NCBI GenBank assembly: GCA_002691835.1
Contig: NZJA01000154.1
Coordinates: forward strand, 31,373-39,743
Reading direction: 5' to 3'
Length of the DNA: 8,371 nt
Source: Planctomycetota bacterium
GTDB taxonomy: Bacteria > Planctomycetota > UBA8108 > UBA1146
Notes under the pieces: generated by a model
Database searches by the model: none
Told to the model about the DNA's origin: nothing
Seen by the model: the letters and a program-made list of their open reading frames with translations, nothing else
Made by a program: the position numbers and the translations under genes
Part shown: positions 1-6,316 of the stretch, one piece after another
Layout of the letters: each line of letters opens with the position of its first letter
Position numbering within the stretch: position 1 is the stretch's first letter

Positions 1-935
1 AATCTCTGTTGGTGAAGGGAAACCCGTTCTTCTCCAAACAGGGCATTGGAAGTGTTGGAGGAAGAAGGGGGGGGCGAGAGTTCGATCAGGGTCCACTTTT
101 CTTCCGATGGTGGAACGGAAAGTTGAGGAAAGATTGGAAAGAAAGCCTGTGAAACCGGGGGGCGCAATTTTCCCGGTTCAGTCGGTACAGAATCTCCGAG
201 TCCCGCTTGCAGATCTGACAGGATGAAGCGGCGATTTTTTCGATGAACTTCGGCGAGGTTGAGATCGATGTGGATCCATGCACTGGTCCATTGTTGCCGT
301 ATCCAGTGAAGACACGAATCGGGCTGGACCCGATGAAAAAAGAGTCGATTGCCACGGCGAGTGGCACCACCGGGAAGAGGATCGAAGGCTTCAATGCCCT
401 GAGCGATGACCTGATGCAGGGGAGAGCAGGCGGTATCACCGAGACAGGGGCAGTAAAGTTTCGTAGAACGATTTCTCTCTGCTTTTATCGCCGCCGCGAT
501 CTGATCATTTGGGATCGATCCATGAATCAGTTGGGTCAGGCTTTCAAACATGGAGCGACGGAGTGAAGGGGGATATCGCAACTGAAGGATGGCGACGGAG
601 CCGCAGACTTTTGCGGCACAACCAGGGGAGAGAAAACCGGGCGAGTGGTGTGTCAGAAGAGCGGCGGCTACCCGAGTGGCAACGCGTGCGTGATAGCCTC
701 CGCCTGAGGTGTCCATTCCCGCTCCTGCAGGAAAGATGATCGTCATCGATTCCAGGTCCGGTTGTCTCTGGATGCCCTCCGGGCTTCCGGGAGCGAGGGA
801 GATGCAGAAGGGGGATCTCAACAGCCAGATCTGCGGTGGAGCGGGAGGGTGCTCAGGGCATTTTTCCAGTCCCAGAGGGCAAGAGGAAAGGGACACTCCC
901 AGAAAGCCGAGAAGTGTGACTGAAGGAATCCACAT
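1..935 (-). CDS. Exported M16 peptidase-like protein lacking the zinc motif (3' end outside the window)
   Basis: Reading the minus strand from ATG at 935 gives about 311 codons with no stop up to the window edge, so the gene is cut at its C-terminus. An AGGAG at 941-945 sits 5 bases before the ATG. The N-terminus (MWIPSVTLLGFLGVSLSSC) is a hydrophobic export signal ending in a lipobox-like LSSC, although it has no basic residue. From about residue 35 the order of segments resembles an M16 (insulinase/pitrilysin/processing-peptidase) N-terminal domain: a strand ending in FPAGAGMD, a helix after GGG, a second strand-helix unit (AILQLRYP then SLRRSMFESLTQLI), then a FDPLPGG turn and a later strand WIHIDLNL. 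Where active M16 enzymes have HxxEH, this protein reads YHARVA, so zinc-dependent proteolysis is unlikely and it may be a non-catalytic partner subunit. A run of eight C (bases 67-74) is a possible sequencing-slip site, but the frame stays open through it. The family call comes from pattern only and is tentative; that it is a real gene is better supported. Confidence 0.6.
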   Translation of the reverse strand, partial: MWIPSVTLLGFLGVSLSSCPLGLEKCPEHPPAPPQIWLLRSPFCISLAPGSPEGIQRQPDLESMTIIFPAGAGMDTSGGGYHARVATRVAAALLTHHSPGFLSPGCAAKVCGSVAILQLRYPPSLRRSMFESLTQLIHGSIPNDQIAAAIKAERNRSTKLYCPCLGDTACSPLHQVIAQGIEAFDPLPGGATRRGNRLFFHRVQPDSCLHWIRQQWTSAWIHIDLNLAEVHRKNRRFILSDLQAGLGDSVPTEPGKLRPPVSQAFFPIFPQLSVPPSEEKWTLIELSPPPSSSNTSNALFGEERVSLHQQR

Positions 936-940
936 CGCAT

Positions 941-945
941 CTCCT
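941..945 (-). promoter_or_regulatory. Ribosome binding site of the M16-like gene
   Basis: The minus strand reads AGGAG followed by ATGCG and then the ATG at 935, an ideal core and spacing. It settles the start: an overlapping ATG (ATGCGATG) lies in another frame directly behind the AGGAG, and no good in-frame start lies just upstream. Confidence 0.6.
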
Positions 946-1027
946 TTCAGGAAAGAGTGATCGCATCCGCCCCAGAAATCAGGGCAGGAAAACGGTCAGC
1001 GACCCGTTCCCGGACGCCGCAGATGGG

Positions 1028-1056
1028 GTGACGGAGAGGCTCTCCTCGGGTAATTT
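1028..1056 (+). promoter_or_regulatory. Putative leaderless promoter of yaaA
   Basis: GTGACG (1028-1033, four of six matches to TTGACA) is followed after exactly 17 bases by TAATTT (1051-1056), which fits the TANNNT form of a -10 element. This -10 lies at positions -12 to -7 counted from the A of the yaaA ATG at 1063, so transcription would start at the start codon itself. This agrees with the lack of any Shine-Dalgarno sequence before the ATG. An in-frame TAA at 1051-1053 means no longer start is possible. The promoter was identified by eye and has not been tested. Confidence 0.45.
1033..1045. repeat. 13-bp palindrome between the -35 and -10 of yaaA
   Basis: GGAGAG and CTCTCC flank a central G, a perfect inverted repeat. 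With a one-base centre it cannot fold as a hairpin, so if functional it is a protein site. It lies almost wholly within the spacer of the proposed yaaA promoter, a classic repressor position. Palindromes this short can occur by chance. Confidence 0.35.
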
Positions 1057-1062
1057 CTTCAT

Positions 1063-1860
1063 ATGTCAAAACTTCTCGCCATCCTCTCTCCTGCCAAGAC
1101 TCTCGACATGGAAGCCGAGCTTCCCAAGGGAGCTCCGGCTGTCACCCGTCCACGCATGGCTTCTCGCTCCAAGGAGTTGGTGGGGGTCCTGCAGGAATAC
1201 TCCACCGGTCAACTGGAATCGCTGATGTCGATCTCTCCCAAACTGGCAGAGGTCAACCGCGATCGCTGGTCCAGTTTTGGCAGTCGCTCCAATCCGAAAG
1301 GGCCGGCGGCGATCTGTTTCCGTGGAGATGTCTTTCAGGGTTTTGAAGCGTGGACGATGAAGGGCAAGTCCCTCTCTTGGGCCCAGGATCATGTGCGCAT
1401 CCTCAGCGGTCTTTACGGAATGCTGCGGCCCCTCGATGTGATCCAGCCTTACCGTCTCGAGATGGGCACTGCCCTGAAGACTGATTCGGGCAAGAACCTC
1501 TACGAGTTCTGGGGTGATCAGGTTCACAAGTTGCTGAAGAAGGACATGAAAGAAGCGGGGGCAGAGATCCTCGTCAATCTTGCGAGTGTCGAATATTCCA
1601 AGGTTGCGCGGGTTGCCGAACTCGGCTTCCCGGTGGTCGATGTCAAGTTTCTGCAGGTGGACAAGGGCAAGGCCAAGTTCATCACTCTCTTCGGCAAACA
1701 GGCCCGTGGTCTTCTCGCTCGCTGGATGGCGGATCACCGCCCGAAGAATCTCAAGGACCTGCAAGGGTTTGATTCGCAAGGGTATCGCTTCCATGCGGAA
1801 GACAGCACCGATGGCGTGATGGTCTTTACGAGACCCAAGCCCCCTCCGGTACGTCGTTAA
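1063..1860 (+). CDS. yaaA: YaaA family peroxide-stress protein (DUF328/UPF0246)
   Basis: This 265-residue protein matches the YaaA family along its whole length (E. coli YaaA is about 258 residues). Visible signatures are SPAKTLD at residues 9-15, FRGDVFQG at 86-93, LSGLYGMLRPLDVIQPYRLE from residue 114, LYEFWGD, NLASVEYSKV from residue 172, a KQARGLLARWM segment and FDSQGYRF near the C-terminus. In E. coli, YaaA is cytoplasmic, belongs to the OxyR response and limits free intracellular iron during hydrogen peroxide stress, which protects DNA and proteins from Fenton damage; a DNA-binding role has also been proposed. The ATG at 1063 is the only reasonable start, because an in-frame TAA lies 12 bases upstream and the conserved SPAKTLD follows at once. 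No Shine-Dalgarno precedes it, and the gene may be leaderless. It is divergent from the M16-like gene and lies 84 bases before the cytochrome gene, with no obvious terminator between them. Confidence 0.95.
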   Translation: MSKLLAILSPAKTLDMEAELPKGAPAVTRPRMASRSKELVGVLQEYSTGQLESLMSISPKLAEVNRDRWSSFGSRSNPKGPAAICFRGDVFQGFEAWTMKGKSLSWAQDHVRILSGLYGMLRPLDVIQPYRLEMGTALKTDSGKNLYEFWGDQVHKLLKKDMKEAGAEILVNLASVEYSKVARVAELGFPVVDVKFLQVDKGKAKFITLFGKQARGLLARWMADHRPKNLKDLQGFDSQGYRFHAEDSTDGVMVFTRPKPPPVRR

Positions 1861-1876
1861 CCGGGGCGATACCTGC

Positions 1877-1922
1877 CAGCCCACCTGTTGACCTTGCATC
1901 CTCTCTCCGTGACGATGGGCTG
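1877..1922. repeat. Spaced inverted repeat CAGCCCA/TGGGCTG upstream of the cytochrome gene
   Basis: CAGCCCA (1877-1883) and TGGGCTG (1916-1922) are perfect complements separated by 32 bases, flanking the candidate promoter at 1888-1916. It could be a pair of operator half-sites or a weak hairpin. No T-run follows, so it does not look like an intrinsic terminator for yaaA. The match is short and may be chance. Confidence 0.25.
1888..1916 (+). promoter_or_regulatory. Candidate promoter of the cytochrome/propeller operon
   Basis: TTGACC (1888-1893, five of six to the consensus -35) is followed after 17 bases by GACGAT (1911-1916, three of six to TATAAT). It lies in the 84-base gap between yaaA and the cytochrome gene and would give a leader of about 20 bases that includes the GGAGA at 1936-1940. 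The -10 is poor, so read-through from yaaA remains possible. Confidence 0.3.
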
Positions 1923-1944
1923 AACCCCTTTCAACGGAGAAATC

Positions 1945-4638
1945 ATGCATCGTTGCCTTTGCCTGTCTTTACTCTGGGTTTTGCTCACGCCCTTTATGGG
2001 TGTTCCTGTTTCACAGCTTCTTGCCCAGGATCGCGACCTTTCCCGGGATGATCTGATCCGTACCGTTCGCGATGCGGCCTGCATGAAGTGTCATCAGGGC
2101 AGTGGAGTGCGTGCCGCAGAGTTCGCAGCGGTGGATCCCCCGCTGATTCTCAGGGCCAGTGATCGTTTTCGTCCTGAGTGGCTGGTGCGCTGGTTGACCG
2201 ACCCGGCAGCAGTGGAGCCTGGAACGCGCATGCCCCATGCCCTCGGAGCACTCCCTGAGGAAGAGCGGGAAGAGACCGCCCGTGACCTCGTTCATTTCCT
2301 TTTCGCCAGGGACCGGATCAACGATCTAAAGTGGTTGCCAGAGCCCTTTGAGGAATCGGTTCTGGAGAAGGGGGAAGAACTTTTCTTCAGTATCGGCTGT
2401 GCCGCCTGTCACGATGGCGACCAGATCTCTTCACAAATGACCGATCGAACCACTATCCCGATGCTCGCGTCAGAGTTGCAGAATGCCCACCGCTGGCATC
2501 CTTCCGGACGCATGCCGCAAATCCCCATGGATGAGGAAGAAGCACGGGCTCTGGCCACATGGCTCGTTCGGGGACAATCCCTCGACGGTGACGGCAACCC
2601 GGTGGTCGATGAGGTGCAGGGACTTCGATATGAACTGCACCATCGCTCCTTCCACAGTTGTGACCAGTTGCTCGAGACGGAGCCGAGTGGAGGCGGTCAT
2701 ACGACCGTCATCTCCAACGCCGTTCGCCCCAAGGATACGGATTTCGGGATTCGCTTTGTCGGTTCCTTCGAAGTGAAAAATTCGGGGGCCTACACCTTTG
2801 CCCTCTCCAGTGATGATGGTTCCGTCTTGTGGATCGATGGCGAAAAGCGGATCGATAACGACGGCAGTCACGGAACTGTGACCAAGAGAGCGACGGTCCA
2901 ATTGGAAGCGGGGTGGCATCCGATTCAGATCTGTTTCTGGCAAGGCGCCGGTCCATCCCATCTGGATTTGACCATCGAGGGTCCGGGGATTCCGCAAGCT
3001 CGCCCCTTCAAGGCGGAGGAGCTGCGTACCCGCAGCCGTGTCGCAGTGCCTGATGAGCCTCTTTTTCGTCCCGATCCTGCGCGCATCATTCGTGGCGGGA
3101 GTGCCTACAGCGCTCATGGCTGCAACGCATGTCATGAACCGAAGGCACTGCCGAAACGTCTCTCGTGGGGTGAGATGACATCGGGGAACCCGGGTTGTAT
3201 GGGAGAAGAAGCCCCCAAAGGGGGTGTTGCCTATCAATTCTCTCCGGAGATTCAGAGCGGGATTCTTCAACTGCTCACTGAAACCGAATTTGTGGCACCA
3301 GAACCGCAGCAGGATGCTCATTGGGCGGTCAATGATGCCGGCTGCCTGCCCTGCCATGTCCGCGATGGAGCGGGTGGGCCCAACGCCGAGATCAATCGCC
3401 TCTTCAAGGGAACGGCCGAGCTGGGCGATGAAGGTCGTCTTCCGCCCCTGCTCACCGGAATCGGAAACAAGCTTCGTCCGCAGGTGATCCACGAGACGGT
3501 CGCCGAGGGACTGAAGATTCGACCCTATGTTCTGACGCGCATGCCGGCTTATCCACAACCGGTTGCCGGGCATGTCTCTGACATGTTGATCGCTGCGGAC
3601 AATGAACCTCCCGCACCACCCCATGCCCCGGAGTTCAGTCTTGAGGCGCGCAGTGCGGGGCATCAGCTGGTGGGAACCGATGGCTTCCGCTGCATCGACT
3701 GTCACGTCTTTGCCGGACAGCCATCGCTGGGTGAACCTGCCTATGACCTTGCGGTCATGGCCGGGCGATTGCAGCCGCGCTGGTTCCTCGATTACATGAA
3801 AGATCCCCAGTCCAAGCGGCCGGGCACGCGCATGCCGACCTTCTGGTTCCCCGATTTTGCGCTCTACCCGGATCTTCTCGGCGGCGATACGGATGCCCAG
3901 GTCGATGCCATCTGGACTTACCTCTCCGCGGGCTCATCTGCACCCTTCCCCAAGGGTTTGATCATCAACCGCAACGATTACGACCTGATCCCTGCCGCCG
4001 AAGAGCCGACCCTCGTCGGAGTCTTCATGACCGGCCTCAGTGCCCGGGTCATCGCGGTCGGCTATCCGGAGCGGGCGAGCATCGCCTGGGACATGGAAAA
4101 TCTGCGTCTTGGAAAAGCGTGGCGCGGAGACTTCATCAATGTGCAGGGGACCTGGGCGGGCCGTGCCGGAGCGCTGGAGAACCCTGCCGGGGATGACGTC
4201 CTGAATTTCCCACCGGGTATGGCGGTCGGCATCGTCGAGACCCCGAATCAGCCATGGCCTTTGGATCCAGTCCGCGATCAGGGTTGGCGTGCTCGTGGAT
4301 ATCAACGGGATGAACAACGCAATCCGGTCTTCCGCATTCAAAGTTCAGAGGGGGTGAGTGTCGAGGAGTTCATCGATCCTGTGATCCGAGAGAGCGGGGT
4401 TCATCTGCAGCGTCGGTTCAAATTTTCTGCAGAAACGATGCCGCTTGGATTGATGTTGCGCCTCGCCCGCTCGGCCCAAATGGAAGAGTTGGGACCCCGA
4501 AGATGGCGAACCGGAGAAGGGGTGACCCTGATCGTTGAGGGAGCCGCCGCCGAGATCTACGAGGTCGATGGGAAAAAAGAAATTCGGGTGCCGATTTCTG
4601 CACCGGGAACTGTTGTTGAAGTGGAGGTGCAGTGGTGA
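1945..4638 (+). CDS. Secreted five-haem c-type cytochrome with a PA14 domain
   Basis: This 897-residue protein has an N-terminal signal peptide (hydrophobic residues 5-26, likely cleavage near LLAQ) and five covalent haem sites: CMKCH 46-50, CAACH 152-156, CNACH 393-397, CLPCH 467-471 and CIDCH 583-587. Haems 1, 2, 4 and 5 are each followed by an RMP motif with a likely distal methionine (M96, M190, M533, M630). Haem 3 has no RMP before the next CxxCH; M411 or M419 could serve. A PA14 carbohydrate-binding-type domain lies at about 226-360 (GSFEV, SDDGSVLWIDG, DNDGSHG, GWHPIQI) between haems 2 and 3. The C-terminal part, from about residue 665, has no haem and looks beta-rich, with an LGKAWRGDF segment seen, as I recall, in related multidomain cytochromes of Planctomycetota and Verrucomicrobiota. 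The ATG is preceded by GGAGA. The likely role is periplasmic electron transfer from the propeller protein made from the next, overlapping gene; the substrate is unknown, though PA14 hints at a sugar or polysaccharide. Confidence 0.88.
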   Translation: MHRCLCLSLLWVLLTPFMGVPVSQLLAQDRDLSRDDLIRTVRDAACMKCHQGSGVRAAEFAAVDPPLILRASDRFRPEWLVRWLTDPAAVEPGTRMPHALGALPEEEREETARDLVHFLFARDRINDLKWLPEPFEESVLEKGEELFFSIGCAACHDGDQISSQMTDRTTIPMLASELQNAHRWHPSGRMPQIPMDEEEARALATWLVRGQSLDGDGNPVVDEVQGLRYELHHRSFHSCDQLLETEPSGGGHTTVISNAVRPKDTDFGIRFVGSFEVKNSGAYTFALSSDDGSVLWIDGEKRIDNDGSHGTVTKRATVQLEAGWHPIQICFWQGAGPSHLDLTIEGPGIPQARPFKAEELRTRSRVAVPDEPLFRPDPARIIRGGSAYSAHGCNACHEPKALPKRLSWGEMTSGNPGCMGEEAPKGGVAYQFSPEIQSGILQLLTETEFVAPEPQQDAHWAVNDAGCLPCHVRDGAGGPNAEINRLFKGTAELGDEGRLPPLLTGIGNKLRPQVIHETVAEGLKIRPYVLTRMPAYPQPVAGHVSDMLIAADNEPPAPPHAPEFSLEARSAGHQLVGTDGFRCIDCHVFAGQPSLGEPAYDLAVMAGRLQPRWFLDYMKDPQSKRPGTRMPTFWFPDFALYPDLLGGDTDAQVDAIWTYLSAGSSAPFPKGLIINRNDYDLIPAAEEPTLVGVFMTGLSARVIAVGYPERASIAWDMENLRLGKAWRGDFINVQGTWAGRAGALENPAGDDVLNFPPGMAVGIVETPNQPWPLDPVRDQGWRARGYQRDEQRNPVFRIQSSEGVSVEEFIDPVIRESGVHLQRRFKFSAETMPLGLMLRLARSAQMEELGPRRWRTGEGVTLIVEGAAAEIYEVDGKKEIRVPISAPGTVVEVEVQW
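4623..4627 (+). promoter_or_regulatory. Ribosome binding site of the propeller gene, inside the cytochrome gene
   Basis: GGAGG lies within the last codons of the cytochrome gene. It is 7 bases from GTG at 4635 and only 4 from the alternative GTG at 4632. Spacing and the resulting GTGA stop/start overlap favour 4635. Confidence 0.5.
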
Positions 4639-6125
4639 TTCTTTCAACCCTGATTCTATTGATCCTGTCTTCGCCGGTGCTGGAACCGACCTTTAACGAA
4701 GCGGTCCTCAACGACGAGTCGAAGTACTACGAGGTGATCGACATTCCGACTCCGGAAGGGGTGCTTCTGGAAGTCGGCGGTCTGGTGGCGGGCCCCGGTG
4801 AAGGCGTGGTCTACGTCAGCACCCGCCGTGGCGACATCTGGAAGATCGAGAACACCTACAGTGAAACGCCAAAGTACACACTCTTCAGCGATGGTCTGCA
4901 GGAACCTCTGGGTCTCCAATGGCACAACGACTGGCTCTACACCGTCCAGCGCGGTGAGCTGAGTCGGCTGCGCGATGAAGATGGAGATGGTCGTGCTGAC
5001 GTTTTGCAAACGGTCTGCGATGACTGGAGTCTCAGTGGCAACTATCACGAGTATGCTTTCGGTCCCCGCATCGACAAGGAAGGCAACTTCTGGATCACCC
5101 TCAACAAACCCTTCGGTGCCGAGCCGTTCGGTCGCCAGCACTGGCGTGGCTGGGCCATCAAAGTCGAGGATCCCGATCAGGATGGCTTTGGCAGAATGAT
5201 TCCCGCTGCGGGAGGATTGCGTTCACCCGCAGGGGTGGAAGTGGCTCCCTGGGGAGATGTCTTCTACACCGACAACCAGGGCGAATGGTGCGGCACCAAC
5301 AAGCTGTGCCACATCGAGGAGGGCGATTACTTCGGTCATGTGTGGGGCGTCGAATCGGCGAAACTGCCGATCAGCCGCATGAAGCATCCAGGGGAAACCC
5401 CGGATGGAAAAACCTACGTCGAGGTGCGTGAGCAGATTCCTTTCCTCAAGTTGCCAGCGGTGTGGTTCCCCTACGACAAGATGGGCAAGAGTGCCGCCGG
5501 GATGGTGTGGGATACCACCGAAGGCGGTTTCGGCCCCTTCGCCAACCAGCTGCTGGTTACCGATCAGCACCATGCTTCGGTGATGCGTGTCGATCTGGAG
5601 AAGGTCAACGGCGTCTGGCAGGGAGCGGCGATGCGCTTCCGTGAAAACCTCGACTGTGGAGCGTTGCGCACGTGCTGGGGGGACAACGATGTACTGCTGG
5701 TCGGTCAGACCAATCGAGGTTGGGGTTCCCGTGGCAAGAAGTCGGAAGGCCTCGCCTACCTGCGCTGGACCGGCGAAACCCCGCCAGAGATTCGCACCTG
5801 TCGGGTGATCTCCGACGGCTACCGCCTGAGTTTCACCGTACCGATGGATCGCAGCACTCTGGAGAACCCGGCGAACTACGACGTCGACAACTACACCTAC
5901 AAACTGCACAGCCCTTACGGAAGCCCGGAGGTCGATCACCAGGAAGTGAGAGTCGCCTCGGCAGTGGCATCAGAGGATGGATTTTCGGTGGAGCTGAAAC
6001 TGGAAGGCCCAGGCGCGATGCGCATCGGTTACGTCACCGAGTTCATCGTCCCCAACCTGCGCACCGCCGAAGGCCAGCCTCTGCTGCATCCGGAAGTCTA
6101 CGCCACCCTCAACGAGCGGCCTTAG
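4635..6125 (+). CDS. Secreted beta-propeller protein, sorbosone/glucose dehydrogenase-like (DUF7133-type)
   Basis: The protein has about 496 residues with a short hydrophobic N-terminus (MILSTLILLILSSPV) that probably directs export. Residues about 30-370 resemble the six-bladed propeller of PQQ-dependent sugar dehydrogenase-like proteins: repeated strand units such as GEGVVYVSTRRGDIWKI, GLQEPLGLQW and LRSPAGVEVAPWGDVFYTDN, plus calcium-type acidic loops DEDGDGRAD and DPDQDG. NYHEYAFGP and LVGQTNRGWGSRG are segments I associate with secreted relatives in Planctomycetota and Verrucomicrobiota. The last 120 residues (SFTVPMDRSTLENPANYDVD, then YTYKLHSPYGSPEVD) form a separate beta-sandwich-like domain. 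It overlaps the stop of the cytochrome gene by four bases (GTGA), so translation is probably coupled and the two proteins are likely partners: the propeller could oxidise a substrate and pass electrons to the haems. PQQ binding and catalysis cannot be shown here; a purely binding role is possible. A start at GTG 4632 would add one residue. Confidence 0.85.
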   Translation: MILSTLILLILSSPVLEPTFNEAVLNDESKYYEVIDIPTPEGVLLEVGGLVAGPGEGVVYVSTRRGDIWKIENTYSETPKYTLFSDGLQEPLGLQWHNDWLYTVQRGELSRLRDEDGDGRADVLQTVCDDWSLSGNYHEYAFGPRIDKEGNFWITLNKPFGAEPFGRQHWRGWAIKVEDPDQDGFGRMIPAAGGLRSPAGVEVAPWGDVFYTDNQGEWCGTNKLCHIEEGDYFGHVWGVESAKLPISRMKHPGETPDGKTYVEVREQIPFLKLPAVWFPYDKMGKSAAGMVWDTTEGGFGPFANQLLVTDQHHASVMRVDLEKVNGVWQGAAMRFRENLDCGALRTCWGDNDVLLVGQTNRGWGSRGKKSEGLAYLRWTGETPPEIRTCRVISDGYRLSFTVPMDRSTLENPANYDVDNYTYKLHSPYGSPEVDHQEVRVASAVASEDGFSVELKLEGPGAMRIGYVTEFIVPNLRTAEGQPLLHPEVYATLNERP

Positions 6126-6316
6126 TCTTCTTCGGATTCTTCAGTTGACAGCAGATGGAAATCGACCCCGTAGGAGGTGCGACGCACTTCCTGACCGTCC
6201 CTGTTTTCGACAGTGGTCTTCTGGGTGAAGGTGCAACCGCTGAGAGTGCAGAGCAGCAAGGCCGCTGCCAGGAGTACCCCTGATACCGTTCTCTGTGGTG
6301 TGGTGCGAGGGTTCAT
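6122..6316 (-). CDS. Small lipoprotein, function unknown
   Basis: The 64-residue product has basic residues at the N-terminus, a hydrophobic stretch (VLLAAALLLCTL) and a clear lipobox LSGC with the lipid-bearing cysteine at position 28. The mature part is only 37 residues (begins CTFTQKTTVENRDGQ) and ends in an acidic tail EESEED. It is not recognised. Residue +2 is Thr rather than Asp, so by the E. coli rule it would go to the outer membrane. The start is supported by AGGA five bases upstream, and the ATG overlaps the glycosyltransferase stop as ATGA, so the two are probably co-translated. At its end the TAA shares two bases with the TAG of the convergent propeller gene, leaving no room for a terminator between them. 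Confidence 0.75.
   Translation of the reverse strand: MNPRTTPQRTVSGVLLAAALLLCTLSGCTFTQKTTVENRDGQEVRRTSYGVDFHLLSTEESEED

Noticed and set aside
86..439. Minus-strand frame of 117 codons and overlapping plus-strand frames at 243-960
   Set aside because: They overlap the longer minus-strand frame 935-1, which has a good ribosome binding site, an export signal and M16-like segments; the others show no family pattern.
1877..1922. Intrinsic terminator after yaaA
   Set aside because: The inverted repeat has a 32-base loop and no T-run; recorded only as a repeat.
1066..1950. Minus-strand open frame of 294 codons opposite yaaA
   Set aside because: It is antisense to the well-conserved yaaA and has no recognisable domain; a shadow caused by codon bias.
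2470..3705. Minus-strand open frame of 411 codons opposite the cytochrome gene
   Set aside because: The plus strand carries five CxxCH motifs and a PA14 domain through this stretch; the antisense protein shows no pattern.
5223..5939. Minus-strand open frame of 238 codons opposite the propeller gene
   Set aside because: It shadows the conserved propeller segments and has no signal, domain or ribosome binding site that I can see.
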